Assembly (NCBI GenBank): GCA_024741835.1
Contig: JAENRP010000033.1
Location: forward strand, 92,418-156,417
DNA: 64,000 nt
Direction of reading: 5' to 3'
Source of the DNA: Diplocarpon mali
Lineage: Eukaryota; Ascomycota; Leotiomycetes; Helotiales; Drepanopezizaceae
Shown here: positions 10,228-24,922 of the stretch, piece after piece
How positions within the stretch are numbered: the stretch's first letter is position 1
Layout: every line of letters starts with the position of its first letter
Translations under genes and position numbers: made by a program
Notes under the pieces: generated by a model
Databases searched by the model: none
The model's input: the letters and a program-made list of their open reading frames with translations, nothing else
Told to the model about the DNA's origin: nothing

Positions 10228-13200
10228 CTATATACTCGATGTGGCCGTTTCGGGTACCGCTGCTGCCGACGACAACTCGGGAGCTGTCTCATGGGCAATA
10301 TGCTTTCGTCCATTGCTCTTGTAGTAGAGCATAACATCTGCGCCCCCTTTCCATATGTGAGCTCGCAGAGTTGCGAGAGTCATGCTGATTGGCAGTTTCT
10401 AGACCGCATTAGCTATATAGGTGGACAGGACACGGGAAATAGCTCTTGCCTGATCGTAACAGTAAAGCTCCAGGTACTCCTCTGGCCGCAAAGCATCTGG
10501 ATCAGGCTCTTCCGGGGCAGCTTCAACCCGCTCTGCGACGTACGCGAGGATCTTCTTTACGCGAAGCATCCTGTTGGCATTGAGACGGGAGTTGCCGTCC
10601 GGACCAGCAATGCTTGGGAGTAGGTCTTGCCATGGCTGCAAGACGAACGAGACCTTGACTGGCTGTTTTAATGGGATCTTGTTCTAGTGATGAGGTGAGA
10701 CTTATGTACTTCGGCTGGATTGGAAACTTACCCGCAAGAGAAGATCGCCAAGCCACATAGGCGCGCGCTCTGCTACCAAAGTTGCATCCTCGCCAACAGT
10801 CGCAACAGTTCCCCTGTATAAGTCTGCGCTTCCTCCGGAGGTCTCCTCTTGAATTATGACTGTTGTCATAGGTGGTACCTTTAAGACCGGAGTTTCGTTT
10901 GGAAGGCTGGGAGTAATTCCGCTCTCCACTCTCTGCTCCGGGTTTTCAACAAGGGCTTTCTCGTACTCGTTTTGGATCTTCTGCACGATGCCAAATAGGT
11001 TGTCATCGACCTCCTTTTCTTTCTCTCCGTTCTCCGACGACTCAGACCCCTCCTCAGCCTTCTCGTCGACGATGATGGGCTTCTCGGCAGTCGCCGTAGA
11101 TGCGGAGCGTCCTGTTTTCTTGCTGCCGAAAGACATGCTACCCATACCCATGCGGAATTTCTTCCCGAAGAGAGTATTGCTATCCTTGCCATTCGTCTCT
11201 TTTTCGGCATCCAATGGTGATTTCGGACCTTTCTCCTCGGCCGGAGTCTCCGCTATAGGCTTCGAGCTAGCTTCTGAAGGCAGAGGCGCAGTAGAGAAGT
11301 AGTCGCCTGGCTTTTCAGCAGATTTGCGGCTAGCCTTAGATGCACCTTTGTCCAGAGGGGCGCCGTCTTCGGGAACTCCAGGGAGATGGCCAAGAGGAGC
11401 AGGAGTGGCCACGCCAATACCCAAACCTGGGGTCATTGAGTACGAGTTTCCGTTGCCTCTAGGAGTCAGAGGAGACTCTGTCCAACTCGCAGACGCGGGC
11501 ATCTCAATAGATTTCGGCGCATTGGGTCTTTGACCACCCTTCTTGACCGTGTCGTTGAGCTCGTTGCGGAAGGCCTCGTCTCTCTTGATCATCTCATCAA
11601 TAAGATTCGAGAAGATATGGCGAAGTATCCACTTTCCAAGATTGACTATGCGAATGTAAGCAGTCTTGCTCCGTCATCGTGAGCCGCTCAGGGGTACTTA
11701 CTTCTTTGGTCTTCCCGAAACTCCATGGCTTCGTCTAGCTCAAGCTCGTCGGCATACATCTCAGCATCAAAGCAGTTGTACTCTTCCAAAACGACAGCGA
11801 GTCGTCCAGTCCTGGTGTCAATCGAGCACCAGGGTGCAACAGCTTCCATTGTGTTGACCTCGGGTTCAACGTCCTCAAGATGTCTCTTGCCAAAAGACTG
11901 AACCGGGATGCACTGCCACAAAGGTCAGTACGAGTATAGGGCTGTTATTAATCCCAAGGCCCACCTGTAGCAGATCCCACAGCAGTACATCCCCTGCCGT
12001 ATCGAGGGTCAAAGCCCGCCGGCGATCATTGAGGAGCTTATGCTTGACAAGTCCATGCTGTCCTTCAATCGTCTCTTCTGGCAACGCGTTGATAGGGACA
12101 ATGACGCCAATATCAGGGTCCACAAGTATCTCTGAACCTTTTCGCGCACTGCTCAAGGTCGAATACAATGTGGCTACGTCTGCATCTCTAGCGGCTGCTG
12201 CTGGAAAACGGGCTGTGTTGGATATTCTGAGGACCGACTGAGCCGGTATCTCCTTCCTAGGAGCCTCGGTAGAAACAGGCGGGGATAGATGTCTAGGGCG
12301 AGATGCGGCACTGGAGGCCCGGTGGAGTCTAAATGCTTCTGGCAGCTGTGTATCCGCACCGGTATCGACGTCCGGCCACCGATTGATAGACGAGCTGGAT
12401 GTTGCGGTCCAGATATGATCTCCACACGCGAGGAGCTTGTTGACTCCTTCGTTCTCGTGGGCAACAGCCAGAGACAGGCCATCGTCCATCTCTCCGAGAG
12501 TACCTCTCACATCGGTCTTTACAACCAGACCCGACCGATCGCTGCTGTAGAAGACGCCGAGATCAGGATCGTCTGAGAAGAGGGCCCAGACGCTATCATT
12601 ATGCATGGTCAAAGTGTGCATGCAACGGCCTGCTGTGACGCTCCATACTTTGATGGTCTGGTCCGAGCTGGCTGTCATTATAGTATCTCCGCTCTCGTTC
12701 ACGAGGATGTCCCTGATATTGTCTGTGTGCCCGACAAACTTCGTGACTCTCTTGCCAGTCCGAGGATCCCACAGTCGAACGATGGATTCTGGCCCCCCGC
12801 TGGCAAGTATACTGCGACTCACGCTCAATGCATAGACCGAGCCTTTCTCGCTTGTCTCCTCTTCCCCTGCTGCGATCTCTAGCTTCTTGCCTGCACCACT
12901 CAAGTCCCAGAGGCAGATCTTGCGGTCGAGACCTCCCGAAGCCACCCAGTCCGCGTGAGGACTCGGGGTCGCAACACACTTTACGTAGTCGGCATGCTGC
13001 CCGATGGTTTGGGGCGCCTCGGACTCGTTGGACAAAGGTCTCCATACCCTGACTGTCAGATCCGAGGAAGCCGATACCAAGGCAGTGTTGTTCTGTGCAA
13101 GGACGATGTCGTTCACCCAATGCGTATGCGCCTGAGTCTGCGCGCGGAAGGTCGTGGATCTGGGAGGATCCAAGCTCCCAGGATCGTCCGGCGAGCTCGA

Positions 13201-13532
13201 AGGGTCCGCGGGGAGGGGGGGAGTCTTCCGGTCCAGGTCCAGGTCCAGGTTCCAGGCACATATGGCACCGTCCCGCCCTCCTGTATAGCTGCAAGGCGGG
13301 TTAGCTTTGGGATCATTGGACCCCACCTGGCCCTCGGCCACTGCATCTGCAGTCTCACTTACAGAATGGATTGGCCACTGTCGACCGCAAGGCCGTTCAC
13401 GCCTAACCTATGACCACCGGGGGAGTTTGCAAGCGGCAGAACTGCTCGAGGTCAGGACTGGCCAGCTCGGGTGTGGGGACAGATCGATGCAGTACCGTAT
13501 GAGATCCTCTGCCTCGCTTTTTTGTTGGCCAT
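10228..13532 (-). CDS. bun107: WDR48/UAF1-type WD-repeat cofactor of deubiquitinases (Bun107 family)
   Basis: WD40 protein that in other eukaryotes binds and activates USP/Ubp deubiquitinases. Seven exons: 13496-13532, 13363-13441, 11965-13288, 11702-11912, 10732-11645, 10450-10683, 10228-10398; phases all agree, 989 residues. The N-terminus [12 protein letters not shown] leads into a WD40 propeller with units such as [37 protein letters not shown] and [11 protein letters not shown]. Then come the WDR48-specific segments [20 protein letters not shown] and [12 protein letters not shown], and a C-terminal DUF3337 region ending [22 protein letters not shown] Ser/Glu-rich low-complexity segment of about 200 residues separates them. 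Intron 6 has a GC donor (CAG|GCAAGAG). The next gene on the same strand is a SUMO protease. Confidence 0.92.
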
Positions 13533-14116
13533 GGCCACTTGTGTGCGTCGCTGTTGCGATCATACGGGTCGGGGAGGCCAGGGCATGAAAGCAATCGCAC
13601 GGCGCAGACGTGTACGGGAGGTTGTGGCCAGGCGAGACTGGGCCGGGTTGAGGTCTGGAGGAGCTGGTGATTCATGGCTGAGATGCTCGCTCCGCACTCG
13701 AACTGCCCTAGGTTCCCCGCTATACAAGTGTAGATCTCGCCCCCACGTGCACGGCGCCTATTTAGCCGCACAGCGACAGGGCGTGGGATGTCAGGGAAGA
13801 GCCGACACGCATTCGTCCGACACCGTCATTTTTGGAGCGAGATATGTACATTGCCACAGGCCCGTCCCGTGGCAGCAGCAGCCCGTCCCCCGGCCTTCTA
13901 GAGCCGCGGCTTCTTCGCAAGCCTTCGTCCTGTTGACGTTACGGCGCCGAGGAGCCTCGCTACTCTCTCTGTATGCAGACAATAGACCATGACCGCGCAG
14001 CTTCTTCTCGCGCCTTCGTGTCAAGACCAATGCGCCGAGCAGTCTCGCTGCCCATGCAAAAAAACAAAAACAAAAGGGTATTCCCGATATTCCCAACGCC
14101 AGAAAATGCAACCAGC
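13533..14116. other. Intergenic between ULP1-type and WDR48-type genes
   Basis: 584 bp holding the 5' flank of the WDR48-type gene and the 3' flank of the SUMO protease gene, both on the minus strand. No further gene is seen; short open frames here have no family resemblance. Confidence 0.6.
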
Positions 14117-15862
14117 TCAAGTCAAGAAGCCTTCCGAGTTCCATTTGAAATCACCCGTGAATCCCCGATTCAGCAGCAGGGCCGCGATATTCCTCCTCTG
14201 CTGGATCAGATCTGTTTCTCTGTAACAATCCAGATTCAGCCCCAGCGCGATGCAAAATGCGTTCGTGCAGAGGAACACCCCACAGTCGTAGCCATTCGAC
14301 TGGTATGCACAGGGAGTGTTTGGGAATGACCATTCCTCCTGCACGAACTTGGGACCGAGCATGTGCTTGACCCAACTGATCAGACGCTGGAGAACTCTGT
14401 CTCCCGCACCGCCCATGCTGTCAAAGTATTCGATTGTCCGCGCCACCGGACGAACCACGCCGATCGTCCAATGCACTCCCTTGTTGATCGGAATGAGGAC
14501 GGTTTCGACCTCGAGGAGAGACGCGCCTGGTACCTTCTTGCGCTTCATGAGTCTCTCTGTAGCCTTGGGTCCGTCCTTCTCGAGTCTTTCGAAGAAGAAA
14601 CTGTTCAGTGCTAGGACCTTGGGAATTTGTGCCGCCGGTTCGCCGATGACCGCGTCTTCAGCATTGGCAGCATCGTTTGCCGCGGTTGCGACCCATTCGA
14701 CGTACGTATTGATGATTTCGTCGTTCAGCCATTGACGCTCGCCCAACAAGGTGCTGAAATCCTTCTTTCGAAGCTCCGTCCCCTCCAGTGATTTCGTGCA
14801 TACTTGCATTGGGTCCCTCGTGAATATGACCTGGTCCACGAGGTGATCCCATTTAGGACCGAGTGGTTGTACGAGTGTTCCGCGAGGATCTTGACGCCGG
14901 AGCCGCCGCTCCTTTACCGCTCTCTTCGCCTCCTCTAACGCCTTCCGCTGCCTTTCTATGCGCAGGGCTTCACATTCCACCTTTTTGTATGTGGACTTTT
15001 GGAAGATCGGCCGGTCATCCTCCCCAACAAAGAGTGCCCTTAGGCGATCTGCTAAACTCCCATCTGACTGTGATGGTCGAAGCGTCGGTAGAGACGATGC
15101 TCCCAGTGTCTCCGGAGATTGAATCACAGCCCTTGCCGGTCCCGAACGCTCGATCTCGGCTTTGGAGCTGCGCGGGGGCGTCGAAGGTGGAGGGGTTGGT
15201 AGAGTGTCGTCGGGCTCTAAATGCATGCGATCGAGACTCTCATCGAGCACGCTCGCTTCTGCGATCGACCGTGGGGGGGTTTGTGGTCGCATCAGCTGTT
15301 TATTCCGCTTTCCACGATTTCGAAGGGGCGGGGGCTCCCAGTAGGCATCGCGCACACGTTGTCTCTCGCTATCATCCTGGCAGCCGTCGAAATTGATGGG
15401 TCCGCCAGCCGGTATTCTTCTGATCGCGGTCTCAGAACTCGATCTGGTCTTGCTCTTCCGCTCGGTCTTTTGTCGCTTGAGTGTGATGGTGCCATCCAGT
15501 CGCTCTGTGGAGGATGTGATGTGGTCATCTGCGACGGCTGTCCTCAAGTCAGCACTGAGCTTGTCGCCAAATGGGAACTTCCTGCCATCTTCTAGCTTGT
15601 ATGTCATGTCGGTGTGCATCTCTGCCGGGTACAGTATCGCGAGCCAGCCTGTGAGCCAATTCCACACGGACTTGACGATTGGGCCGGTCGTGGCTCGCGC
15701 GGTAGGGTGTGGTTGTGTCTGAACGGGCTAGAGAAGACGATTAGAAGATGATCAGCTGCGCGATTCGTGGCGCAGGAAAGGGGGGGGGTGGGCTCTTGCA
15801 ACTTGAACGGGGACCGAACAGCGCGTGAGCTGCTCAGAAGCTCTGCGCTTGGAGGTATTCAT
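14117..15862 (-). CDS. ULP1: Ulp1-type SUMO protease (C48 cysteine peptidase)
   Basis: Processes SUMO precursor and removes SUMO from proteins; usually at the nuclear envelope. The main exon, 14117-15718, is secure and carries about 300 residues of Ser/Pro/Arg-rich N-terminal sequence, then the peptidase domain starting LRKKDFSTLLGERQWLNDEI. The catalytic residues are visible: His in NKGVHWTIGVV, Asp in IEYFDSMGG, Gln in CAYQSNGYDCGVF and Cys in the same motif. That exon has no usable ATG at its start, and an acceptor CAG lies at 15719-15721. I therefore propose a first exon 15803-15862 (MNTSKRRASEQ...) with an 84-bp intron, which keeps phase and gives 553 residues. The proposed donor (GTTGCA) is weak, so the N-terminus is uncertain. 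Confidence 0.88.
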
Positions 15863-16398
15863 CTTGGAGGGTGAATACAGTCTTGCTCGGCCGGCGGAGA
15901 GGGTGATGGCGGAGCATTGGGCTTTTTCTCCTGTCGCTGCTCTTTGTTCCTGGCAAGGCGCGCGTAAGGGTCGGGAGGGCTGGTTGCGGGGGCGGCTCAA
16001 AGAACAACCCGATTTTTAAGGTGCCCCCCGCTTGAGACGACGCCAGTTTTCCACGGACCAATGCCACGGGACTCCGCCAACAATGCGATTGTGAGACGAA
16101 GCTGGCCTACGACACTGGTATGATGCCTATCGTTCCACGCAACGTCCGGGAACAGCCCGTGATACCAGGCCGCCCTCCCCCCTTGAGAGTCCGACATTAC
16201 ATGGGAAACTCTCGGCGGGGATGTCGTCTCGCCCCAGGGCCCAAGACCAGCCGGCAGGGATGCATGGAAATTGTAACGCCGTGCGTGGTCGAAAACCACG
16301 TGGGGGTGGACGGAAGTTGGTCTAGCAGCCTGTAGATAGCTTACGGGGAGAACTCGCTTGGGCTGACTTCTATATACAAATATACCCCTCCTCTTCAT
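15863..16398. other. Intergenic between monooxygenase and SUMO protease genes
   Basis: 536 bp between the stop of the monooxygenase gene and the proposed start of the ULP1-type gene, both transcribed leftward. It holds the promoter of the latter. I see no gene in it. Confidence 0.55.
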
Positions 16399-18459
<2,061 letters not shown>

Positions 18460-20844
18460 GAGACGAATCGAGGCCGGTGACAGGTTGGAGGAGCCCGAGC
18501 TGTCAGAGCTGGATGGCTCGGTGGAATGCGACGAGGGAGAACAGAAGGCGGTAGCAGATGAAGTTTTGGTGGCAGGGCGATGGGAGACATCTGACAGACA
18601 AGACAAAAAGTCTGACGGGAGGAGAGATCGTGGGCCTTAAGTAGACTTTGGCACTCTGATGGAAGCGGACGAGGCTCGGGGGGAGGTGACGGCAGATATA
18701 TGAGGGGTGCATCTTGTCATCCAGAGACACAGGCCACTAGTCAGGGGAGACCTCGCACATTCTCTCATACATCCTCTCTCGGGACAGTTGGGCGGCTGTT
18801 GTGTGAAGGAGAGAGCCGGCACGTGAGATGTGGGATGTTGCGGGGGAAGCGCGGACGCAGCCAATCACATTGCTCTCGTCTGGTGGGGAGAGAGTCCGGC
18901 CTCGAAAGTCGGTAACTTACTATACACAGTCGTCAGTCGTGAGAGCGGCCACGGCTGCGGGTTGGGTCAGTACGGCGACCCGGGGATACCGAGCGAGCAT
19001 GTATGGGTCTCCGTACGGACTGGGCACTGCTTGCACTGGCATCCGGCACGGTGACCTCGACGCCCCGCCCCGCCACGCCACATTCTTCCAGCTCGATCAC
19101 CGCCGTTCGGGGGGGAATTGGGCCGGTGGCAGCTCCCTCGTGCGAGAGATCCGCTTCGGTCTGGGCTGGGAGCGGAATACAAGACCCGGGGCAGATGCCG
19201 GCTCGAAAATGCCCCATGCGACGCCAAGAGTGCGCTGTTGTACTGCTTGTGCTGGCCGCCGTAACAGCCCACCCCCGAATCCCCAAGAGGCCCCCCATCC
19301 ACGACTCTTCCCCAACCTCCGCCGCATTCTCCTCAGGGACAGACGCAAACTTCGCTCGATAACACGCAAACATACGCCCAGCTCCTCGTGTGTGCCGTCG
19401 TCCCCAGCTCGCCCAGCCCATCTCTCTGCATCTGCCGGCTGGACAGATGATTATCCTCGGGCCGGTCGGTGTCTCGTCGCTCGGAGGCATCGGGAGCATC
19501 GGGAGCATCGGGAGCATCGGAAGCATCGGAGAGCATCCGGAGCATCGGAGAGCAGTTCGTGCAGGGACACTCCGCAGCTCCGCCATGGAATCATGCCATC
19601 GGGCATCAGCCATGGCTTGATGACGCCGGTCTTGACCACGTCTCAATGCCGCTGCGAAGCTCCGACACCGTCAGGGCAGACAGTGCACGTGATGCCGCCG
19701 AGTGAAGCCACACAGTTTGCAGATCGCCATCCAAGTGTTGGGCCCGTTCCAGATGCCCCCTCCCATCAACCGTCGCTTTTCCACCCGTAAAGCAGACGAA
19801 CATGCATCCGAGAAAGCTGTGCGTGATGATACCCCGTGCTGCATCGGGGAGTCTCCCTCATGCTGGCGGCAAAGCACGAGGCAATCTCCTTGGCAGGCCT
19901 TGCCCAAGGAAAGCCTCTCCAAGCCGAGCCGAGCCGAGCCAAGCCGAGCCGGGTTGTTGATTTGTCCCTTGTTGCTGTGTTCCGTTCACTTCTCGGCCGG
20001 TTTGACGAACGGAGACGTTGATCGATTGTCGCTCTATGTTGTCCAATTCCCAACCTGTCCCATGGGGAGAGGGTCTTCAGTGCACTCTCTCTCGGAGAAG
20101 GTTGTGTGCAGTTTCTTGAACCGCTAGCGAGGTGTAGTTCCCAGACAAAAGCGCCGATTGTACGCTTGAAGCCCGACGTAAACCTTGATCGAAAACGACG
20201 GAATGTGGACGCGGCTTTCCTAGGTTCCACGAGGAACGAGGCGTGCATTTCAGTCCCGTTGCCCGTGCAAGGTCCACGGCAACGAGGAGTTCGAAGTTTT
20301 AGTGGGGCTTTGGTGGCCGGCGAAACGGTCTCTTGTTGATATCTTGTCAAGTCGCTTGCACTTCCTGAATCTAACCGAGTGAAAGACAACACTCGTCACA
20401 TTGCCGAGCAGGTGCCCGGCTAAACCGATCTACCCACTTCACTCGTTCAATTCTTGACAGGCGCTCACTTTCAGCCAGGTAGATCGATAACAACCTCCCC
20501 CCTATCAAGGCCTGGTGGTGTCGTGGAAAACTGTAAAGAAGAGTAGTACCTCGAGTCCGAGAGCAATCCAAGCTCCCAGCGTTCGAGAAATGCGAGGGCT
20601 CACCACAGTGCCAGCAGAGTCAGGCGCCTCGGGGGGGGAGGGCCAGGGCCAAGCTCATCGGCCTGGCTGGGATGAGGAAAGTGAGTTGACCATTAATTCG
20701 AGCATGGTAGGTGCACCAAGCTGAACAGCAGCAGGATGCCGTAGATACATTGTGCGCAATCTCTCGTGGGTTCCGCGAAATTTCGAATACGAAGACGGAT
20801 TACGATGTAGGCGATCCGATCAGCCTTTTCTCCCCACCTCTGCG
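18460..20844. other. 2.4-kb gene-free region
   Basis: Contains the 5' flank of the monooxygenase (minus) and of the large hypothetical gene (plus). Long open frames at 18828-19790 and 18933-19646 overlap on opposite strands, have biased composition and no recognisable family features, so I do not call genes. It holds the GGGAGCATC repeat (19481-19549) and a short AGCCGAGCCGAGCC run near 19921-19950. Confidence 0.55.
19481..19549. repeat. GGGAGCATC 9-bp tandem repeat
   Basis: GGGAGCATC is repeated three times exactly and then in variant forms (GGAAGCATC, GGAGAGCATCC, GGAGCATCGG). The 9-bp unit keeps frame and yields Gly-Ser-Ile or Asp-Ala-Pro repeats on the two strands, which explains the open frames across it. 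Confidence 0.85.
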
Positions 20845-23800
20845 ATGTATGTCAGCTGTACTGATATCGGATGGGAAGTGATACACGCCGAACTCGAGAC
20901 TGCGTTCGGAGACGAGAATGGGGATCTCTCTATTGGGGTCCTGGAAGAACTCATCGAGCTCGATGGCGTCAACCCCTTCCCCGAGTCCCTGTTCCAGCGT
21001 TGGAAACACCACCATCGCCATAGACATGTAAGGCTCTTCTGATTTTTGCCATGGAACCGGTCTCACTCATCACCCAGGATGATTTACAGCTACCCCACGT
21101 CCCACACACCAGAACAATTCAAGGTACGTCCCCACCACCTTCTGGATGATCACACAGCAAGTCGCTGAGTACCTGCAGGTCCGATCATACCAACAGAAAG
21201 ACTTCGGTTGTCTCGTTTGAAGAGTGGAAAACAGGAGAAACCTGCTCTCTCTGCCTCTGCGTCGAACTGGAAAGCCCTCTCTGGTGTTGCTCCGGTAGCT
21301 GGCCATTGGGAGGTTGAAAACGCTTGGTATGTTTCAACAAAGGAAGGCCATACCAGGATTCTGTCTTGTAAGTGTAGCACTTCGTCAACGTTTCTTCTCG
21401 AAGGTCTGGCTTCTCCAATGGGTAGCCGCCCGCTTATGACATGCTGTAGTGCCAACGCCAATCGAACATGCAGAAAGGCTCTCGGACCCAGGTTATGGTC
21501 GAGGTGGTAAAGTCCTAGGCGCGAGGTTTCATCCTCTCGACAAGATAGCAATCCAAGCCGCACATGAACAGGTTAAGAATACGAAAGTATTGTGCCCTGA
21601 TTGTATAGTTGATTTATTCAAGAGACTTGGTCGGAAGGACGAGGCCCATCCACCGACCGCCGTTAACTCCTCCACGGCACCGCTTCAGGAGCAGGGTCTG
21701 GAAAAAAATCTCGGCCGGCTGCTCAAGACCATGCTCCAGAACGAGTCAGCCACCAGCTTTGACTTTAAAGAGCACCTCCAGAAAATGCACTGGCCTGATG
21801 AGGTAGAGATTCCCAACGCCAACTTTGCTAGAAAGTATGCTTTGGTTCCGAGAGGCGAAGCCTTGCCAACGAGCATTCTCAAAGGGCTCCGGCAGAGCAG
21901 TGTCGATGAAGAGGATTTGAAGATTCTGCGTCAACTTTGGGAGTCCGCTCGGGAGGAGTACGAGTCCCTTGAGGTAGAGGGTGAGCCTGGAGCTGATAGC
22001 ACCGCCGACCAGAAGCTCTTCGAACTTTACCTATCACATTATTTCTCTCCCCTCACGCCCGTTCTTTTTTTCGATAGTGGTCTGGACTTCGACTGGGAGA
22101 GCAATGGAGAAGGGAAGATTCCGTCAAACAGAGATACTGAAGCGACTCTGGTAGAGGAGGTGGGCGTACGGGGAGAAAGCTCTCACCCCGAGAAGAGAAG
22201 CGCGACCAGTACCGAGGGAAACGAAGAGTGGCATGTCATCCTGATGGGCTGCAGAGTCCCGGTGAGTCCCGGCACTGATTCAACAGCGATCCCCGAGCTT
22301 AATCACGCGCTTCGGCGGGCGCAAGAGTTCTCGGCCGGTGTGGAGAGCGTAGGTACTCGTGACGCCAACCAAATCACGGTTTTCTCGCTTGACAAAAACA
22401 ACCCCCCCGCGGCTTTTGCACACAAGCCAGCTATACGTCGCACACCGTCATCTACGAGCGTCGACAGAGCCAGCCTTTCTCGTGTTTCGCTTGGGCAGGC
22501 TCGAGACAGGCCGAGAGCGTGGTCGATGGCATTTGACGGGCGGAGCGGAGACCTCCGTGACTTCGACAGGCTTTTCCCCCGCCGCGCTCTGACCGATCAG
22601 GCACCGATGGTCAACAATAGCAGTCAAGTCAACAATAGGAAGCGCTCGAGTACCTTCTTGAGCCAGAGATATCTCACCGACCTCGATTTTGTTCCACCCC
22701 AGGTTCAAGCTCACACGAAACCACTACATACCCGCAAGGCGTCTGGTCAGATACGCGTCGCGCAGAGCAGGCAAGATTTGGGCTTCAACACTCACCTTTT
22801 CCCCTCCTCGTCTCCCATTTACCCTCCTCGCAGATCGTCCATCAAGAACTTCAACGAGCTGAGCGCGTCTCCGTCTCGAGCCCGCGAACACACGCATCGG
22901 CGCCAGAACAGCGATACCCTCTCTGCTGCTCTCCGTTGCCCGACTTCGAGCTACAGCACCACTCACGCCTCTCCATCCATCAATACCACGCGATCGACTA
23001 CCTCGAGCCACCCGCAGCGTTACATACCTGATTCAACAGGCATCATTGGTGATTTCGTACCAATCGAACCTACAGAGATGGCGAGTGCACATTACACTTC
23101 CGCCAGTAAGGGTTCTATGCACTCGTAAGCCGCAAGCAAATCAAACTTGCGCGAACTACCCACTGACACGGAGTGCCTGTAGAAACAACAAGCCGAGCAA
23201 GATCCCCCGCCCAAACCCCTATCAGTTCGAGCCTGACACCCCGTGGGTCAACAACGAGCAGCGCCAAACACAGTTCTCTGACTTCCTCGACAATCAGGAT
23301 GCCAGCCGCAACTCTGCACCTACCCCAAGCCCTCGAGTTGGTGGACATACGAAGAATGCTCGTTCGGCCGGGAACGACTTGTTTTTCCACCGAGAGAACG
23401 AGCAGCTATCGCCACCAAAGCCGGGGTTTACTCTTCATCGGAGCGAGTCCTCTCCCAGCTTGATGGCTGCTCATTTCGAAGCTCCTAGCCGAAGGATTCC
23501 GAGCCCAGACATTCACACCTACTACAGTGAGGATACTGGACAATCTTCCCTCCCTCGACGCGGTCGATCCCCTTCCCCGTCTCGGTCTAACTACAAGTAC
23601 GAGGAACCTCGCGCGTCATCTTCTTATTACCAAACCTCCCAGACATACTCTACACCATCGCGTTTGGGCTCTCCAGTTCGGCATGGAAGTAATGCGAAGG
23701 GTCCCGTTTACCACTCGACCTTTGGCCGCTACTCCCCGGCTCACCGCGAAAGCAGCTCAAGGGAGCATGCTTACCACTCCAACTCTGGCCGCATTTCTCC

Positions 23801-24912
23801 GACGCGCCGCGAAAGCGACTCAAAAGACTCCAGCCATCATGCGTCTGCATCAGGTCGTCATTCTGGCAAGACCCCGTCGGAGACTCTCCATGATGTCGTA
23901 GAGCGAGATGAGCAAGACGACTTCTTCGATCAAGAGCTGCCTCTAAGATTCCGGTCAGAGTCACCCACCAAGTCGCCTCAAAAACGCTCGCGTTCGCCCA
24001 TGAAGAAAATGTTCGGTGAAAATGGATGGCTCGGTAGATCTCCCGATGAGATATCAGAGGTCAAGCGTCAGGTCAAGAAAGCTGCCGCAGAGCAGAAAGA
24101 CAGGCCAAGTATGATGGGAAAGCTGAGAAGCAAATTAGGAGAATTTGTTGGTGCCTTCCTTAGCTGATGTCCCCTCACCACCATTACTAATACTTTTGCA
24201 GGCGGAGAAGGCAGACATCAGTCCGGGCAGAAGTGGTCGCTCCAACAATGACAAACGCCCGAAGATCTCTATCCTCTCGGTCTCCCTTGGGCCCCCCGAG
24301 CAAGCAAGATTACTCATGGAGGTGGAGCTGATGATTGTCCACACGGCCAACACCTTCCTCATGAACCAGTTCAGCCAGGGCCGCATCGCGGTGGATTCGA
24401 TCAAGAAGACGGTCGACACATGGAAGAGCAAAGGCCGACACGTTGTGATTGAATTCATGTATGACCAGGCGACTCAGCGCGACTTGGTTGCAGCTAACCA
24501 GCACAACTTCCGCTTCTTTGGCGAGCGAGCTGGTAACGACGTCCGAACCAACTCCATGCTGTATAACTGGAAGCAGGTTGCGAGCCTGATGTCCATCCGC
24601 ACATTTTGCGAGGCTGATACGGTCATTCTGAAGTTATTGTTTGATGTCGAACAGATTCTTGAACTACTTGGTGGTGCTGAGGCCATCATGCTCAGGCTTC
24701 AACAAATCAGAGCCGGCGCCAACGAGATGATGAGAATAGCCCGGCAGAAGAAAGAGGCTAGAAAGAGTGCCCAGATCCGAAATGCAGTGCCAGCTACACC
24801 TGGTCGCGCAGCTACTTGGCTCAGTCAGTCCTCCGCTGGAGCATCTGCTGAGGATCCCTACGGCGGGGTGAAGCATGTTCCGGACTCTTACAAGCACGAG
24901 CAATCTGGCTAA
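20845..24912 (+). CDS. Large conserved-looking hypothetical protein, disordered middle and folded C-terminal domain
   Basis: I do not recognise this protein. Six exons: 20845-21027, 21078-21123, 21179-21367, 21450-23124, 23183-24146, 24202-24912; phases all agree, 1255 residues. The first exon (GWEVIHAELETAFGDENGD... and LIELDGVNPFPESLF) looks like a small helical domain. A globular region with LPTPIEHAERLSDPG and KVLCPDCIVDLFKRLG follows. Residues about 400-1000 are Ser/Pro/Arg-rich and probably disordered, with HHRES/SGR-type repeats near 23720-23860. The C-terminal 230 residues are well-ordered and helical (LLMEVELMIVHTANTFLMNQF, SMLYNWKQVASLMSIRTF). The last intron uses a weak donor GTTGGT, chosen because no other donor keeps phase. 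The start ATG is the first in the open frame, but an earlier exon is possible. It converges on the minus-strand gene ending at 24923. Confidence 0.75.
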
Positions 24913-24922
24913 CGGTCTGTCT

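Noticed and set aside
18828..19790. 320-codon plus-strand frame upstream of the large hypothetical gene
   Set aside because: Uneven composition, overlaps an equally long minus-strand frame and the GGGAGCATC repeat, no recognisable domain or splice structure.
20800..21066. 88-codon minus-strand frame that looks protein-like
   Set aside because: The opposite strand joins through three in-phase introns into the large hypothetical gene, which explains the codon bias.
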